DNA of 64,000 bases from Acetobacter persici JCM 25330 (GTDB lineage: Bacteria; Pseudomonadota; Alphaproteobacteria; Acetobacterales; Acetobacteraceae). Positions 9,986 through 18,284 of this stretch are shown one piece after another (the first letter of the stretch is position 1; each line of letters starts with the position of its first letter). The notes below the pieces were generated by a model. It was not told the origin of the DNA, did no database searches, and saw nothing but the letters and a program-made list of their open reading frames with translations. The stretch is taken from NCBI RefSeq assembly GCF_000613905.1, contig NZ_BAJW01000011.1, positions 1 to 64,000 of the forward strand, given 5' to 3'. Position numbers and translations under genes: made by a program.

Positions 9986-10597
9986 TCAAGTGCCCTGAGG
10001 GAGGGCAGGAACAAGGCCCAACATTGGATTTTCTTTTACAAAGGTTTCAATATGGGCTGAAAGAGCTGTGTCATTTACGGCATCTTGGAAAATGGCGTCT
10101 AACGCAGTCTGCATGTCATCAAGCATAGTACTATAATCAAGCAGGCAAGCTTCTATGGGTTGGCCATTAGGCTTCCAAGTCATCATTTGCAAATGATTTC
10201 CTTTGTGGGTTAATAATAATGACCATTCGCGCCAGTGTTTTTTATAATTTTTCCTTTCTTTGTAGGTTCTGTCAGGAACTAAGCTTAAGGAATGAATTAA
10301 TCCACATCGCATAACCATGTATATCTGCTCTGGAACGTCTTTTATATTGTTATGTGTCTTATATGAAGGTATTCTATATTGCGGAAGTCTATCATCAAAT
10401 AATTTTGATATTTTATGAAGTGTAGATGATACTTTATGTGTGCAATTAAGTTTTGCTACTATTTCCACTAAACAACCCATTAAAACAAAATCCCATATGC
10501 TACCATTGAGCCTATCTACCTCTGACTTGATGCTTTGTGCGGTTCTTAGCTCTTGAATTCTATCGTTGATCCAAGTTTGATAGGATAATAGAGTCAT
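9986..10597 (-). CDS. unknown protein with an Rx4H (HEPN-like) motif
   Basis: A 203-residue protein that I do not recognise as a family. It is mostly helical in composition, without signal peptide or membrane segments. A segment reads MVMRCGLIHSLSL: Arg, four residues, His is the spacing of the HEPN ribonuclease motif (Rx4-6H), and the surrounding RCGLIH pattern is seen in some HEPN-like proteins. This is suggestive only. It is the first gene inside the left boundary of element B, a common place for cargo such as defence genes. It reads toward the att site, and no partner toxin or antitoxin gene is adjacent. Confidence 0.55.
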   Translation of the reverse strand: MTLLSYQTWINDRIQELRTAQSIKSEVDRLNGSIWDFVLMGCLVEIVAKLNCTHKVSSTLHKISKLFDDRLPQYRIPSYKTHNNIKDVPEQIYMVMRCGLIHSLSLVPDRTYKERKNYKKHWREWSLLLTHKGNHLQMMTWKPNGQPIEACLLDYSTMLDDMQTALDAIFQDAVNDTALSAHIETFVKENPMLGLVPALPQGT

Positions 10598-10711
10598 ATT
10601 AATTAATCCTTTTCTTTAAAAACATGATACATGCTGGTGTGTTGTTTATATATATTCGTGGAGAACTTAATCATCAAAATCTGGAATTATAATAAGCTCA
10701 CCTAACGCATC

Positions 10712-11614
10712 TCATTTCCCTTCCTTTATATTTTTGTTATTCACATAATTTAGATACCACCTATGAAATTCTTTCAGATCGTCCTTGGTTAGTTTTGTAG
10801 AATTCGAGGGAATAACAGAGACCAGCTTATTAATTTCGTGAATATCATTAATGCTCTTGTTTCTAAGATACTGCCTTACTCTGAGAGCATAATCAGTCTG
10901 ATTTTTTGGACGAATGATAGAGATTTTTATTTTAATGCTTTCTATCGTCTCCCAAAATTTCATAGCTCTTCTTTTAAAATCTTGGGACGCATTAGCATTT
11001 TGAATAAAATACATATCGAAAGTTGATAATAGGATTAACCCTGCATCATCATCTGTGAATTCTGTGGGTTTAGGTTCTGATTTATCCACTTTGACATCAT
11101 TAATATCCGATAGAACTTTAATCGCTGATATCATCTCATCAGAGTAGCTATCAAAACTGTGGTTCACTTTGTCTGAAACTACCTTTTCAATAGTCGGTTC
11201 TGACTTTTCGTTAATAACAATTTCATCAGACCGCACTATATTTATATTGTTTTTGTTATTAACAATATTCTGAAGTTCCTTATATCTAGCTTTGAGGTCT
11301 TCATCGTTCAGATTGAATGCCAGAGCGACAGATTCTTCATGAAGTAGAGAAGATTGCTCATTATTTGTTTTCAGCATTTCAAGATTATGCTCTTTGAACA
11401 ATCTCTCTTTTTCGTAATTCATAATATATTCTCTCATATTCTTTAAACGAGTATGAGCAGATTTTTCAGATTGTGTCATACCGTCAGTATTGTGAAACTG
11501 TTTGAGTAATTCTGATTGCTTGTTTCTTTTTTCATCAATTTCAGGTTCCATATCTCTATATTTTTTATATAAATCGACATAAGCATCTTCATGAAAATAT
11601 TCAAAATCATCCAT
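10712..11614 (-). CDS. unknown coiled-coil protein of element B
   Basis: A 300-residue, highly charged (Lys/Glu/Asp-rich) protein with no family I recognise. The first 100 residues look like a coiled coil (many heptad-spaced Leu with Glu/Lys). A middle linker rich in Ser/Asp/Glu follows, then a helical C-terminus. No signal peptide or membrane segment. Base composition is strongly A+T-rich like the rest of the element. Three copies of the dispersed GTKAWTMAC motif lie within the gene (10736, 11210, 11255), encoding V-N-N or V-I-N. It may be a structural or DNA-associated element protein. Confidence 0.6.
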   Translation of the reverse strand: MDDFEYFHEDAYVDLYKKYRDMEPEIDEKRNKQSELLKQFHNTDGMTQSEKSAHTRLKNMREYIMNYEKERLFKEHNLEMLKTNNEQSSLLHEESVALAFNLNDEDLKARYKELQNIVNNKNNINIVRSDEIVINEKSEPTIEKVVSDKVNHSFDSYSDEMISAIKVLSDINDVKVDKSEPKPTEFTDDDAGLILLSTFDMYFIQNANASQDFKRRAMKFWETIESIKIKISIIRPKNQTDYALRVRQYLRNKSINDIHEINKLVSVIPSNSTKLTKDDLKEFHRWYLNYVNNKNIKEGK

Positions 11615-11741
11615 GAATTTTATTCGTTCAAGATAGTTCTTTAATGGTCTATTTCTAAAAAACTCAATATCACAATAATTCTTTATAATATCTGTTATGT
11701 GATAAGACCTATGAATAGGTGAAGCTCGTCCCTCTTTGACA

Positions 11742-12101
11742 TCAATAAATTTTTTTTCTATCTATTTCATAACAATTTTTTGCGATTTCATCTTGAACTT
11801 TTGAGTGAAAATCTTTTCTAAGTTCTTCTGGAATATGTTTTTTTAAAAATTCACGATAATCGAACCCACTATAGTCTCCTGGAAAATAGTTGTTTCTCCG
11901 AGAATAGACTGGACCATGTTTTTCATATGATACAAAGCCAGCTAACTGAATAAATCCGTCAAAGACGCTATTCAGAAGCTGTTGTCTCCGTTTTTGGCGC
12001 TCAAGATTAGACATGGCTTTCCCATGCTTTGTTGGTCTCCCACGTTTTTTGGGTTCAGAGACTACAGGAGCAGAGGCATCATGATTATCGGTATCAGACA
12101 T
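11742..12101 (-). CDS. small basic protein with an AT-hook-like motif
   Basis: A 119-residue protein. Near the N-terminus it reads KKRGRPTKHGKAM, where RGRP is the core of an AT-hook, a minor-groove DNA-binding motif. A basic helical stretch (LERQKRRQQLLNSVF) follows. The rest is not recognised. In an A+T-rich mobile element such a protein could be an accessory replication, relaxosome or nucleoid factor; this is inference. A copy of the dispersed motif (GTTAATAAC, 12118) lies 17 bases upstream of its start codon, a position where an operator could act. Confidence 0.6.
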   Translation of the reverse strand: MSDTDNHDASAPVVSEPKKRGRPTKHGKAMSNLERQKRRQQLLNSVFDGFIQLAGFVSYEKHGPVYSRRNNYFPGDYSGFDYREFLKKHIPEELRKDFHSKVQDEIAKNCYEIDRKKIY

Positions 12102-12153
12102 AAAAAAATCCCATTTCGTTAATAACGATAATAGGATTCATTGTATGTAAACA

Positions 12154-12200
12154 CAAGCCTAAAGGCTTGCCCTCTGGGCCAGCAAGAGCTTGCTCTTGCT
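12154..12200. repeat. three tandem G+C-rich hairpins
   Basis: Three short perfect stems follow one another: CAAGCC/GGCTTG (12154-12169), GCCC/GGGC (12169-12179) and AGCAAGAGC/GCTCTTGCT (12181-12200). They form a G+C island in an A+T-rich element, between the exonuclease gene and the AT-hook gene. They may be a transcription terminator, or part of a replication origin, since the element encodes a HUH initiator. Confidence 0.5.
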
Positions 12201-12213
12201 CATATGATCGCAT

Positions 12214-12738
12214 CTAATCAAACACGTATGAGATACGCTTATCGTCTCTTAACTTATTGATAAGCTTAGATATTACTAAGCAATCATTGGTGGAAGAGTA
12301 TCTTTTTCCTTCCCATTCTATTCCATAATTATAAGCTACTGCATCCATCCTGGGCCAGCATCTCTCAGGAGGAGAAACGATACTTCTTACATCAACAAGA
12401 CGCTTCCTGATGAGCTTGATGGTTTCAAAATCAGCATTCATCGAATGAGCTGTTTTTATTAATTTGTTAATAACAAAATCTTCTGACCAGCAATAAATTT
12501 TATCAGCATCTCGAACAATTGGTTCTATTTTTTGAAGAACATCAATAATGCTCGGTTCATTTTTTAGCATATTATCTGTAATGCCATTTAAACGAGTAGC
12601 CATCGCTGACATACTAACTGTCGGCTTAATGCGTGAATAGAATAATATATTCCCATCCAGGTCAGATATTGCTAATTCAACAATTTCATCTTTTCTATCA
12701 ATACCTGTTGTTTCTACATCTAAAATAATACCTTTCAT
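12214..12738 (-). CDS. DnaQ-like 3'-5' exonuclease (DEDD superfamily)
   Basis: A 174-residue exonuclease-fold protein. The Exo I motif LDVETTGID provides the first Asp/Glu pair, with a hallmark NGIT segment following. In the C-terminal region SSTNDCLVISKL occupies the Exo III position and keeps the Asp, but the usual His is not obvious. DnaQ-family enzymes remove 3' nucleotides from DNA or RNA; with weakened Exo III the activity is uncertain. It is a single domain without polymerase parts. It lies between the serine recombinase and the AT-hook gene on the same strand and may form an operon with them. It could serve element replication or repair. Confidence 0.7.
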   Translation of the reverse strand: MKGIILDVETTGIDRKDEIVELAISDLDGNILFYSRIKPTVSMSAMATRLNGITDNMLKNEPSIIDVLQKIEPIVRDADKIYCWSEDFVINKLIKTAHSMNADFETIKLIRKRLVDVRSIVSPPERCWPRMDAVAYNYGIEWEGKRYSSTNDCLVISKLINKLRDDKRISYVFD

Positions 12739-12844
12739 ATAATTATCTCCATTTATCTGAGATAATTATATCATACATATTGTTATATATACTTAACTGG
12801 TATTTTTCTATATTTATTCAATGATTATGTGATTCACGAATTAA

Positions 12845-13510
12845 TTAAGACAATAGCAAATTCCGCACTACATTCGGATGCCAAGTTTCTTTTTTATGAT
12901 AAGTTTTAATTCCTAATTCAGCAAGTTGACTGCAAATTTTTCTGTAAGATAATCCAGCATCTCTCAAATCTCTGATTACTGGAATGACACGATTTCTATA
13001 AGCGATCTCTTTTTCTCGACGTGCAAGCGTAGCTTTCTCGATATCATGCGGGTTGAAGCGGTGGCTTTTCTTACGCCATCCTCCCAATTTTTTGCCTCCT
13101 GCTTTCAGGACGGCTAACCCTTCTTTAGTTCGTTTACTAATCATTTCACGCTCTTGCTGAGCCAAGAGAGCCATTATCCCAACGGTCATGACGTTTGCAT
13201 CAGGCATATCGCATGCAGTGAATGGAACATCTCCTCTTTGAAGCTGTAGGAGAAACACCGCATCACGGCTTAGACGATCCAATTTTGCGATTAATAATGT
13301 AGCTCCATACAATCTGCATTGTTCCATCGCTTGCTGTAGCATTGGCCTGTCATTTTTCTTCCCTGATTCAACCTCTCGAAATTCTTTCAACAAGATACCA
13401 TTTTTGTGATTAACATAATTGATGACGGTATCTTTTTGTGCTTGCAGTCCGAGTCCAGATTCCTTCTGCTTCTTTGTAGAAACTCTATAATAACTAATAA
13501 ATCTATTCAT
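12845..13510 (-). CDS. serine recombinase (resolvase family)
   Basis: A small serine recombinase of about 220 residues. It starts NRFISYYRVSTKKQ, where the Ser of YRVST is the expected nucleophile. The conserved IAKLDRLSRDA and EREMISKRTKEGL follow, with the E helix and a C-terminal helix-turn-helix region (SYRKICSQLAELG). I choose the ATG at 13510 over TTG 13525 because GAGGGAG precedes it at the right distance. Such enzymes resolve multimers or cointegrates. In this element it may resolve replication or transfer intermediates, complementing the tyrosine integrase that does the integration. Confidence 0.85.
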   Translation of the reverse strand: MNRFISYYRVSTKKQKESGLGLQAQKDTVINYVNHKNGILLKEFREVESGKKNDRPMLQQAMEQCRLYGATLLIAKLDRLSRDAVFLLQLQRGDVPFTACDMPDANVMTVGIMALLAQQEREMISKRTKEGLAVLKAGGKKLGGWRKKSHRFNPHDIEKATLARREKEIAYRNRVIPVIRDLRDAGLSYRKICSQLAELGIKTYHKKETWHPNVVRNLLLS

Positions 13511-13531
13511 ATAATACTCCCTCAACGCCCG

Positions 13532-13564
13532 TTGACAGTATTATACACAATTATATGCTATAAT
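13532..13564 (+). promoter_or_regulatory. candidate promoter with extended -10
   Basis: A perfect TTGACA (13532-13537) and the extended -10 TGCTATAAT (13556-13564) lie upstream of the small gene at 13604. The spacing between the two (21 bases) is too long, so the extended -10 alone, or TTGACA with an alternative -10 at about 13554, is more likely. Confidence 0.45.
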
Positions 13565-13603
13565 ATTTATTGAGTCTTAAAGACCGTAAAAATGGAGATT
13601 ATT

Positions 13604-13873
13604 ATGATAGATATTGAAGATAAAAAATATAGCGTAAAAACCATGTCTGATTATTTAGGCGGATACGGCTGGTGGCGTGCTGGCAATAATGTAGGTGATG
13701 AAAGTAGACTGTGTGAGCTTGTCCGATTTGACGATGATGGAGGATATGCTCCGGCTTTTTCTGTAGTACTTCCTAAAAATGAAGGTCAGACGTTCAAGAA
13801 GTTTGGGATGAACTGGAGCAGAATTATCAGGGAGAGTTTTCTGACATCCGAGCAAATTTTTCTAATTTCATGA
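13604..13873 (+). CDS. small hypothetical protein
   Basis: An 89-residue soluble protein that I do not recognise. It begins MIDIEDKKYSVKTM and contains GGYGWWRAGNN, a glycine/tryptophan-rich turn, then ends with hydrophobic residues. The ATG at 13604 has GGAG seven bases upstream and is preferred over 13592. It is divergent from the serine recombinase and followed at 53 bases by another unknown gene on the same strand. Its reading frame, ribosome site and the promoter in front support it as a real gene; the function is unknown. Confidence 0.5.
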   Translation: MIDIEDKKYSVKTMSDYLGGYGWWRAGNNVGDESRLCELVRFDDDGGYAPAFSVVLPKNEGQTFKKFGMNWSRIIRESFLTSEQIFLIS

Positions 13874-13926
13874 AAAAATATGAAAGCAACAACTCTATAG
13901 AAATAAAAAGATAAAGGAATCCTATT

Positions 13927-14739
13927 ATGAGTGAATATAAAAACCCATACAATTTTTTAAAAAGTATTAAAGAAACAGAACAAACTGAAGAGCAGAAAAT
14001 TGAGGCAAAATTTAAGATAATAAGTTCTAGTTTTTTGCTCTCTGTTAATAACGAAATTAACAAACCTCATCCAACTCTGAAGCCGGATGATTTAAACATG
14101 GAAAAAATTAGACACGATATCTTCAACTCTACGAATGAAGTTACTGAGCAATTAAAGTTGTTCAAGGGTCAGAAAAAGCAACTTGAAGAATCTATTCAGA
14201 AACAGCAAGCAGAACGCCAAAGAGCCTTCATGCAAAAAGGTATAAGAGGAAAGGATTTTGAGATTCCTCCCGAGACTGTAGAACAATTAGAAATGCTTTC
14301 AGCACACATTGCTGAATGTGCGAGATTTATAGCTGGAACAATTTTGCATAAGTTTGGTCTTGGTCCTCATCCTGGTCCATATCGTCCTTCATTGACACAA
14401 GACCAGATGAAAGAGTTGGAGATACAGCAATCTCAAAACCATCTTATGCAGATAATATCTGCTGATGGTTCAGTTCGAGATAACGTTGAGCGAGCTATTG
14501 TTGAATGTCATGAGTCTAAAAAAAAGCGTTTGAACGAATGGGAAAATCGGCCCGAAGCTAAAGAAGCCCAAGAAAGGCTTAATAAGTTCAGCGTAATCAT
14601 GTCAGGAAATATGGCTGACTCATTCAAGAAGAAAATATGTGGAATGAATTGTGATGAGGTTTTTGAGTTGCTTGATAAAATTGATATGCAAGATGGTAAA
14701 ATTTTAGCAAAATCAAAATCTCCATCCATAAATATGTGA
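13927..14739 (+). CDS. unknown helical protein of element B
   Basis: A 270-residue protein that I do not recognise. It is charged and largely helical, with a coiled-coil-like middle (LKLFKGQKKQLEESIQKQQ) and a short Pro-rich segment (GLGPHPGPYRPSL) after a helix with AHIAECARFIAG. No membrane segments. AAAGGAATCC precedes the ATG as a ribosome site. The gene is followed by a clear rho-independent terminator. A copy of the dispersed 9-mer lies near its start (14044) and another overlaps its TGA stop codon (14736-14744). Its location next to the mobilisation genes makes a structural or transfer-related function possible. Confidence 0.55.
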   Translation: MSEYKNPYNFLKSIKETEQTEEQKIEAKFKIISSSFLLSVNNEINKPHPTLKPDDLNMEKIRHDIFNSTNEVTEQLKLFKGQKKQLEESIQKQQAERQRAFMQKGIRGKDFEIPPETVEQLEMLSAHIAECARFIAGTILHKFGLGPHPGPYRPSLTQDQMKELEIQQSQNHLMQIISADGSVRDNVERAIVECHESKKKRLNEWENRPEAKEAQERLNKFSVIMSGNMADSFKKKICGMNCDEVFELLDKIDMQDGKILAKSKSPSINM

Positions 14740-14758
14740 ATCACATAATATTATAATA

Positions 14759-14783
14759 GGGAGCTTCAATAGCTTCCTTTTCT
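14759..14783 (+). terminator. rho-independent terminator
   Basis: A seven-base stem GGGAGCT / AGCTTCC (one G-T pair) with a TCAAT loop, followed by TTTTCTT. It ends the 13604-14739 transcript. Confidence 0.7.
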
Positions 14784-14834
14784 TATTATATTATTGGTTA
14801 AAGGAGTAGTCTCAGAACCCACTACATAATGGGA

Positions 14835-15092
14835 TTATAGAGCATCCCAAAATGCTTTATTCGCTTTATCTCTTGCATCAGCTTCGGCCAGCCTGGAAGC
14901 TTTTTCAGCTTCATATGAAGCACGATATTCTCCTTCAAGTCCCTGAGCTTTGATATCAATATCTTTGTTAAGAGTATTAAAAAGCTGTCTATGAGATGTT
15001 GATAACGATGCTTCTCTATAGGAATTTATGCGAGCTTTTTTTTCGTTGTTAATTTTCTGAATCTCTTGAAGAACTTCTTGAATGGCGTCCAT
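14835..15092 (-). CDS. small helical protein, unknown
   Basis: An 85-residue, Ala/Glu/Lys-rich protein, predicted to be almost entirely helical and probably a coiled coil (ASYEAEKASRLAEADARDKANKAF at the end). AAAGGAG stands eight bases before the ATG, a strong ribosome site. It is transcribed away from the mobC-relaxase pair. I do not recognise a family; small helical proteins next to mobC genes are sometimes relaxosome accessories, but nothing in the sequence proves that. Confidence 0.5.
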   Translation of the reverse strand: MDAIQEVLQEIQKINNEKKARINSYREASLSTSHRQLFNTLNKDIDIKAQGLEGEYRASYEAEKASRLAEADARDKANKAFWDAL

Positions 15093-15224
15093 AAGTGTAA
15101 TCTCCTTTATTATTGATATATTACCATAAATATTTATCTAAGTCAATATTTATCAATGTAATACATATATTATATGATAATTTTCATCATATTCAATAAT
15201 ATTCATCAACATATACTATAATTA

Positions 15225-15300
15225 GATGCCAGGCGTGGATTACGTTTATCCGTTTCACGGAACACTACATCCAGACTGGCAAGGGGCTTTGCCCCGTTGA
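15225..15300. other. candidate origin of transfer (oriT)
   Basis: A G+C-rich patch in A+T-rich surroundings directly upstream of mobC. It has nested inverted repeats: GGAT/ATCC, CCGT-TTC-ACGG and GGGGC-TTT-GCCCC. An oriT beside mobC, with hairpins next to a nick site, is the usual arrangement of mobilisable elements. The nick position cannot be read from sequence alone. Confidence 0.4.
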
Positions 15301-15328
15301 CCCCATTTGAACCCATAGGATTAAGGAA

Positions 15329-15708
15329 ATGAATACTAATGTGAATAACAAAAAACCCGGAAGACCCAATATGAACAGGATGGAATCCAGATTGTCCATT
15401 CGTGCAAGTCGCACTGAATTGGATGCCTGGAAGGCTACAGGAAAAGCAGAGGGCTTTGATAATTTAGCAAGCTATTTTCGTTCTCTCATGAATTCGCGCC
15501 AATATGTGAATAACGAAAAAACCATTTTGTTGATGAACTAAAAGAAGCAGTTAATCAGGTGGCTAGGTGTGGCAATAATCTGAATCAGATTGCTCATCAT
15601 TTGAATGCAAATAATGCCATTCAATCTGAGCAGACTTTTGATGCTGTTGCAGAATGCAGAGACCTTATCAGAACTGCAAAACGTATCATTCGAGATATTA
15701 AAAAATGA
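15329..15708 (+). pseudogene. mobC: MobC-type relaxosome protein, one frame break
   Basis: The first frame gives a ribbon-helix-helix-like start (GRPNMNRMESRLSIRASRTELDAWK) and stops at 15541. The continuation in the next frame reads DELKEAVNQVARCGNNLNQIAHHLN and ends RDIKK, the hallmark MobC C-terminus (ARxGNNLNQIA). The frames join in a six-A run (15516-15521), where one missing A explains everything. With that base restored the protein has about 126 residues. MobC binds oriT and helps the relaxase open the DNA. The stop overlaps the relaxase start (ATGA), as in working mob operons, so the break may be a sequencing error. Confidence 0.75.
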
Positions 15709-17423
15709 TACTTGGCTCTGAACCTAAACCTACAAGCCAGGGACCATCTGAAACCTGCGACCATGTGTTTCGTGGTGAAGCAAATGAAGAGATACAGGTT
15801 CTTCAAGGTTCAGAATTCGATGTGATGGGCATGTATGATAATGCATTGGCTCATGGTGATAAGTATGCGACTTGTCATTTTAAAATTAATCCGAAGAAAA
15901 ATATTTCCTATGATGAAATGATGCAGACCGTTTCCATGATGGCTATGGAATTCGGTTTCTCAGTTGATGAATGCACTATTGTTAAACACAAAAAACCAAA
16001 GGCTGGTGAACCAGATGCTAATGAGCATTATCATGTTTATGCACCATGGCGAACTGAAAATGGGAAATGTATCAATAGTAGTTTTTCTAGAGTGAAGCAG
16101 GAAAAGATATCAAGAGTATCAGAATACTTATTTGGACATGATATCGTAAAAGGAAAACATCAAGTCGCAGTTATAAAACAATTAAGAGATGAAGGAAAAA
16201 CTGATATTGCGGATTATATAGAAGAGCATACTCCTAATTTATATGAAGCTGTTCAATCAGCTTTTACATCTACTCAACATCAGATGGCTCAACGTCAGGG
16301 AATTAACCTTGGACAGTTGAAGAATTCAATCAAGGAACTCAGGATATCATCTGAATCCTTCAAGGATATGATTGATGGATTAGATGGTCTGGGAGTTGCT
16401 ATTAAAAAGGGAGACAAGCCAGATACATACATTATTGTTAATAACGAAAACGATAAATTTTTAGGGTCTGCTAACAGATTATTTGGAATGAAAAAGGCTG
16501 ACTTCAAGCATCAGTATGAAGCTTTGCAAGCTGGCCAGGATACAAAGTTTGAGCCATTGGAAGCTATTATCGCTCCTATTGCTTCAGATGAAAAAGCACC
16601 TCTTCAGAAGCCCGTGGAAGCGCCTATCGAGCCAGACAGAGAGAATGTTCCGTCAAAGAGTGCAACAGCACCACAGCCTCAAAAATCAGGTCACTGGCTA
16701 TCTGGGATTAATCTTACATCTCCTGCATCTACAGAAGCTCATCATGCAGTGGCTACAGATGCTATGTCATATGCTGAAAAGATTGCTATCTCTGATTATA
16801 ATAAACGTGAATCACAAAATAAAAACGAACTCGATAAATATCTTTCAGACCAGAAGAAATTTGCAGAGCTTCTTATAAAGATAGAGCAAGAGTTATCCGA
16901 ATTAATGAGAAAGCGATATCAGGCATTACCAAGAGAGCCATTTGCTAATCCTGAATTGCGCGATTCACATTATATAAGTCAGTCATTGCATGACATACTG
17001 GACCCATTGAGAAGCTCTTATCTAAAGAAAAAGTCCCGTTGGTTATCATCTGCTAAGTCAGAGCTAAGAGCTTTTAATGAAAAGATGAAAGAGCTTCGAT
17101 TTAAAGAATTTACTGGATTAGATATCTACAACAATCAAAAAGATTATGATTATGTTATTAACAATATGTCCGATTTATATGTATCATCACGACAGAAACG
17201 CCATGACGAATGGTCTAATAATTTAGATGTTATAAATTATGTTAATCACAAAAATAATATTGATAATTTAATCAGCTATATCAAAGAGCATAAAGATGAG
17301 GAGATTTTGCAATTAGCAATAAAATCGCCATTACTCGCTATTGATAGAATCAAGATGAACAAAGAAGAAAATAATAAAACGAACATTTCAAATACGGCTA
17401 TCAGCAATAAATTATCTATATGA
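15705..17423 (+). CDS. relaxase / mobilisation protein (MobA-like)
   Basis: A 572-residue relaxase. The N-terminal 200 residues are the nuclease: a catalytic Tyr is expected near the start of the conserved region (MGMYDNALAHG), and NEHYHVYAPW supplies the HxH metal-binding motif. A helical region, a Pro-rich linker (near residues 300-340) and a long charged helical tail follow. It nicks oriT and pilots the strand during conjugal mobilisation; no type IV secretion genes are present, so it would depend on another element's machinery. It is translationally coupled to mobC. The gene contains four copies of the dispersed 9-mer (16437, 16807, 17154, 17241). Confidence 0.78.
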   Translation: MILGSEPKPTSQGPSETCDHVFRGEANEEIQVLQGSEFDVMGMYDNALAHGDKYATCHFKINPKKNISYDEMMQTVSMMAMEFGFSVDECTIVKHKKPKAGEPDANEHYHVYAPWRTENGKCINSSFSRVKQEKISRVSEYLFGHDIVKGKHQVAVIKQLRDEGKTDIADYIEEHTPNLYEAVQSAFTSTQHQMAQRQGINLGQLKNSIKELRISSESFKDMIDGLDGLGVAIKKGDKPDTYIIVNNENDKFLGSANRLFGMKKADFKHQYEALQAGQDTKFEPLEAIIAPIASDEKAPLQKPVEAPIEPDRENVPSKSATAPQPQKSGHWLSGINLTSPASTEAHHAVATDAMSYAEKIAISDYNKRESQNKNELDKYLSDQKKFAELLIKIEQELSELMRKRYQALPREPFANPELRDSHYISQSLHDILDPLRSSYLKKKSRWLSSAKSELRAFNEKMKELRFKEFTGLDIYNNQKDYDYVINNMSDLYVSSRQKRHDEWSNNLDVINYVNHKNNIDNLISYIKEHKDEEILQLAIKSPLLAIDRIKMNKEENNKTNISNTAISNKLSI

Positions 17424-17435
17424 ATAGATGAGGTA

Positions 17436-17783
17436 TTATCTCATATTCAATATTTTATATGATGTTAAAATATTTAATGATATCAATATAGATATAGAAA
17501 CCGGTCTTATATGGTCTAATATAAATTCTGATATATTGAACTTTTCTTTTTCCATTGATTTTTCGGAAATATATTTCATTCTCAAATATTTCTTTATATC
17601 ATCTACTTTTATTTTATCTTTATCATCACGATAAAAATAATCCTTTTCATTTTTATCTATATATTCCTTAAAAAAATTAATTACTTTTTTATCGAATACT
17701 GAAACCATGTCATCATTTTTATATGTGTCGTCTTGTTCGGTAAATGAAAAATCTGGTTCGTAAAAATCATCGTCAGTTGCCAT
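17436..17783 (-). CDS. small hypothetical protein with acidic N-terminus
   Basis: A 115-residue protein that I do not recognise. The first 30 residues are strongly acidic, the middle is Lys/Asp-rich and helical (KKVINFFKEYIDKNEKD), and the last 25 are hydrophobic (VSISILISLNILTSYKIL), possibly a tail anchor. AGGAG precedes the ATG at the right distance. It converges on the relaxase gene (12-base gap) and is divergent from the small gene at 17890, with a dispersed 9-mer copy in the shared promoter region (17832). Function unknown. Confidence 0.5.
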   Translation of the reverse strand: MATDDDFYEPDFSFTEQDDTYKNDDMVSVFDKKVINFFKEYIDKNEKDYFYRDDKDKIKVDDIKKYLRMKYISEKSMEKEKFNISEFILDHIRPVSISILISLNILTSYKILNMR

Positions 17784-17889
17784 AAATTTTCTCCTGTTAT
17801 GTTAATTATATCAGAGAAATATTCTATTTTTGTTATTCACATAAATATCAATATTTGGTATTATCACTATGAAGCGAAAGGATAATCAT

Positions 17890-18114
17890 ATGTTCAGCGT
17901 TCTTGATATGCAGACAAACGAGACTACTAGCAAGATGACTGCGGATGAAGTTGCTGATTATCTTGTCAGTAAGGGTGCATTGATTGAAAAACCAATGCAC
18001 AGCGATGGATTAGTGTTTGAAAACGCTGAGTGGCTGGATAAGTATTTAGTTAAGTGTGAAGGAAGTGAAGATATTGAAAAAGCATATGCTGAACTCAGAA
18101 CTGCATTGGAATAA
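17890..18114 (+). CDS. small hypothetical protein
   Basis: A 74-residue acidic protein, MFSVLDMQTNETTSK at the start, with a central segment TADEVADYLVSKGALIEKP that looks like a small helical DNA- or protein-binding unit. The ATG at 17890 is chosen over 17869 because AAAGGA stands eight bases upstream. A pair of hairpins follows the stop codon. No family is recognised. Its separate promoter region and terminator-like end support it as a real gene. Confidence 0.5.
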   Translation: MFSVLDMQTNETTSKMTADEVADYLVSKGALIEKPMHSDGLVFENAEWLDKYLVKCEGSEDIEKAYAELRTALE

Positions 18115-18124
18115 TGATTATCCC

Positions 18125-18159
18125 GATGGTGTTTTCAATGTACCATCAGGTGGCCTGAT
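18125..18159 (+). terminator. overlapping hairpins after the 17890 gene
   Basis: GATGGT/ACCATC (18125-18147) and ATCAGG-TGG-CCTGAT (18145-18159) share bases and could form alternative stems. No strong T-tract follows; a weak terminator or processed 3' end. Confidence 0.4.
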
Positions 18160-18284
18160 ATTCTGATTCGGTTGTGCTTTGATGTTGGTAGTTTCCTGTA
18201 TCCTTATAATAATCTGATGCAGTTCTCCCAATCCTGCACTGATATGAGTTATTATGTCTTTGCGTGAACTGGATAAGTCAATTC

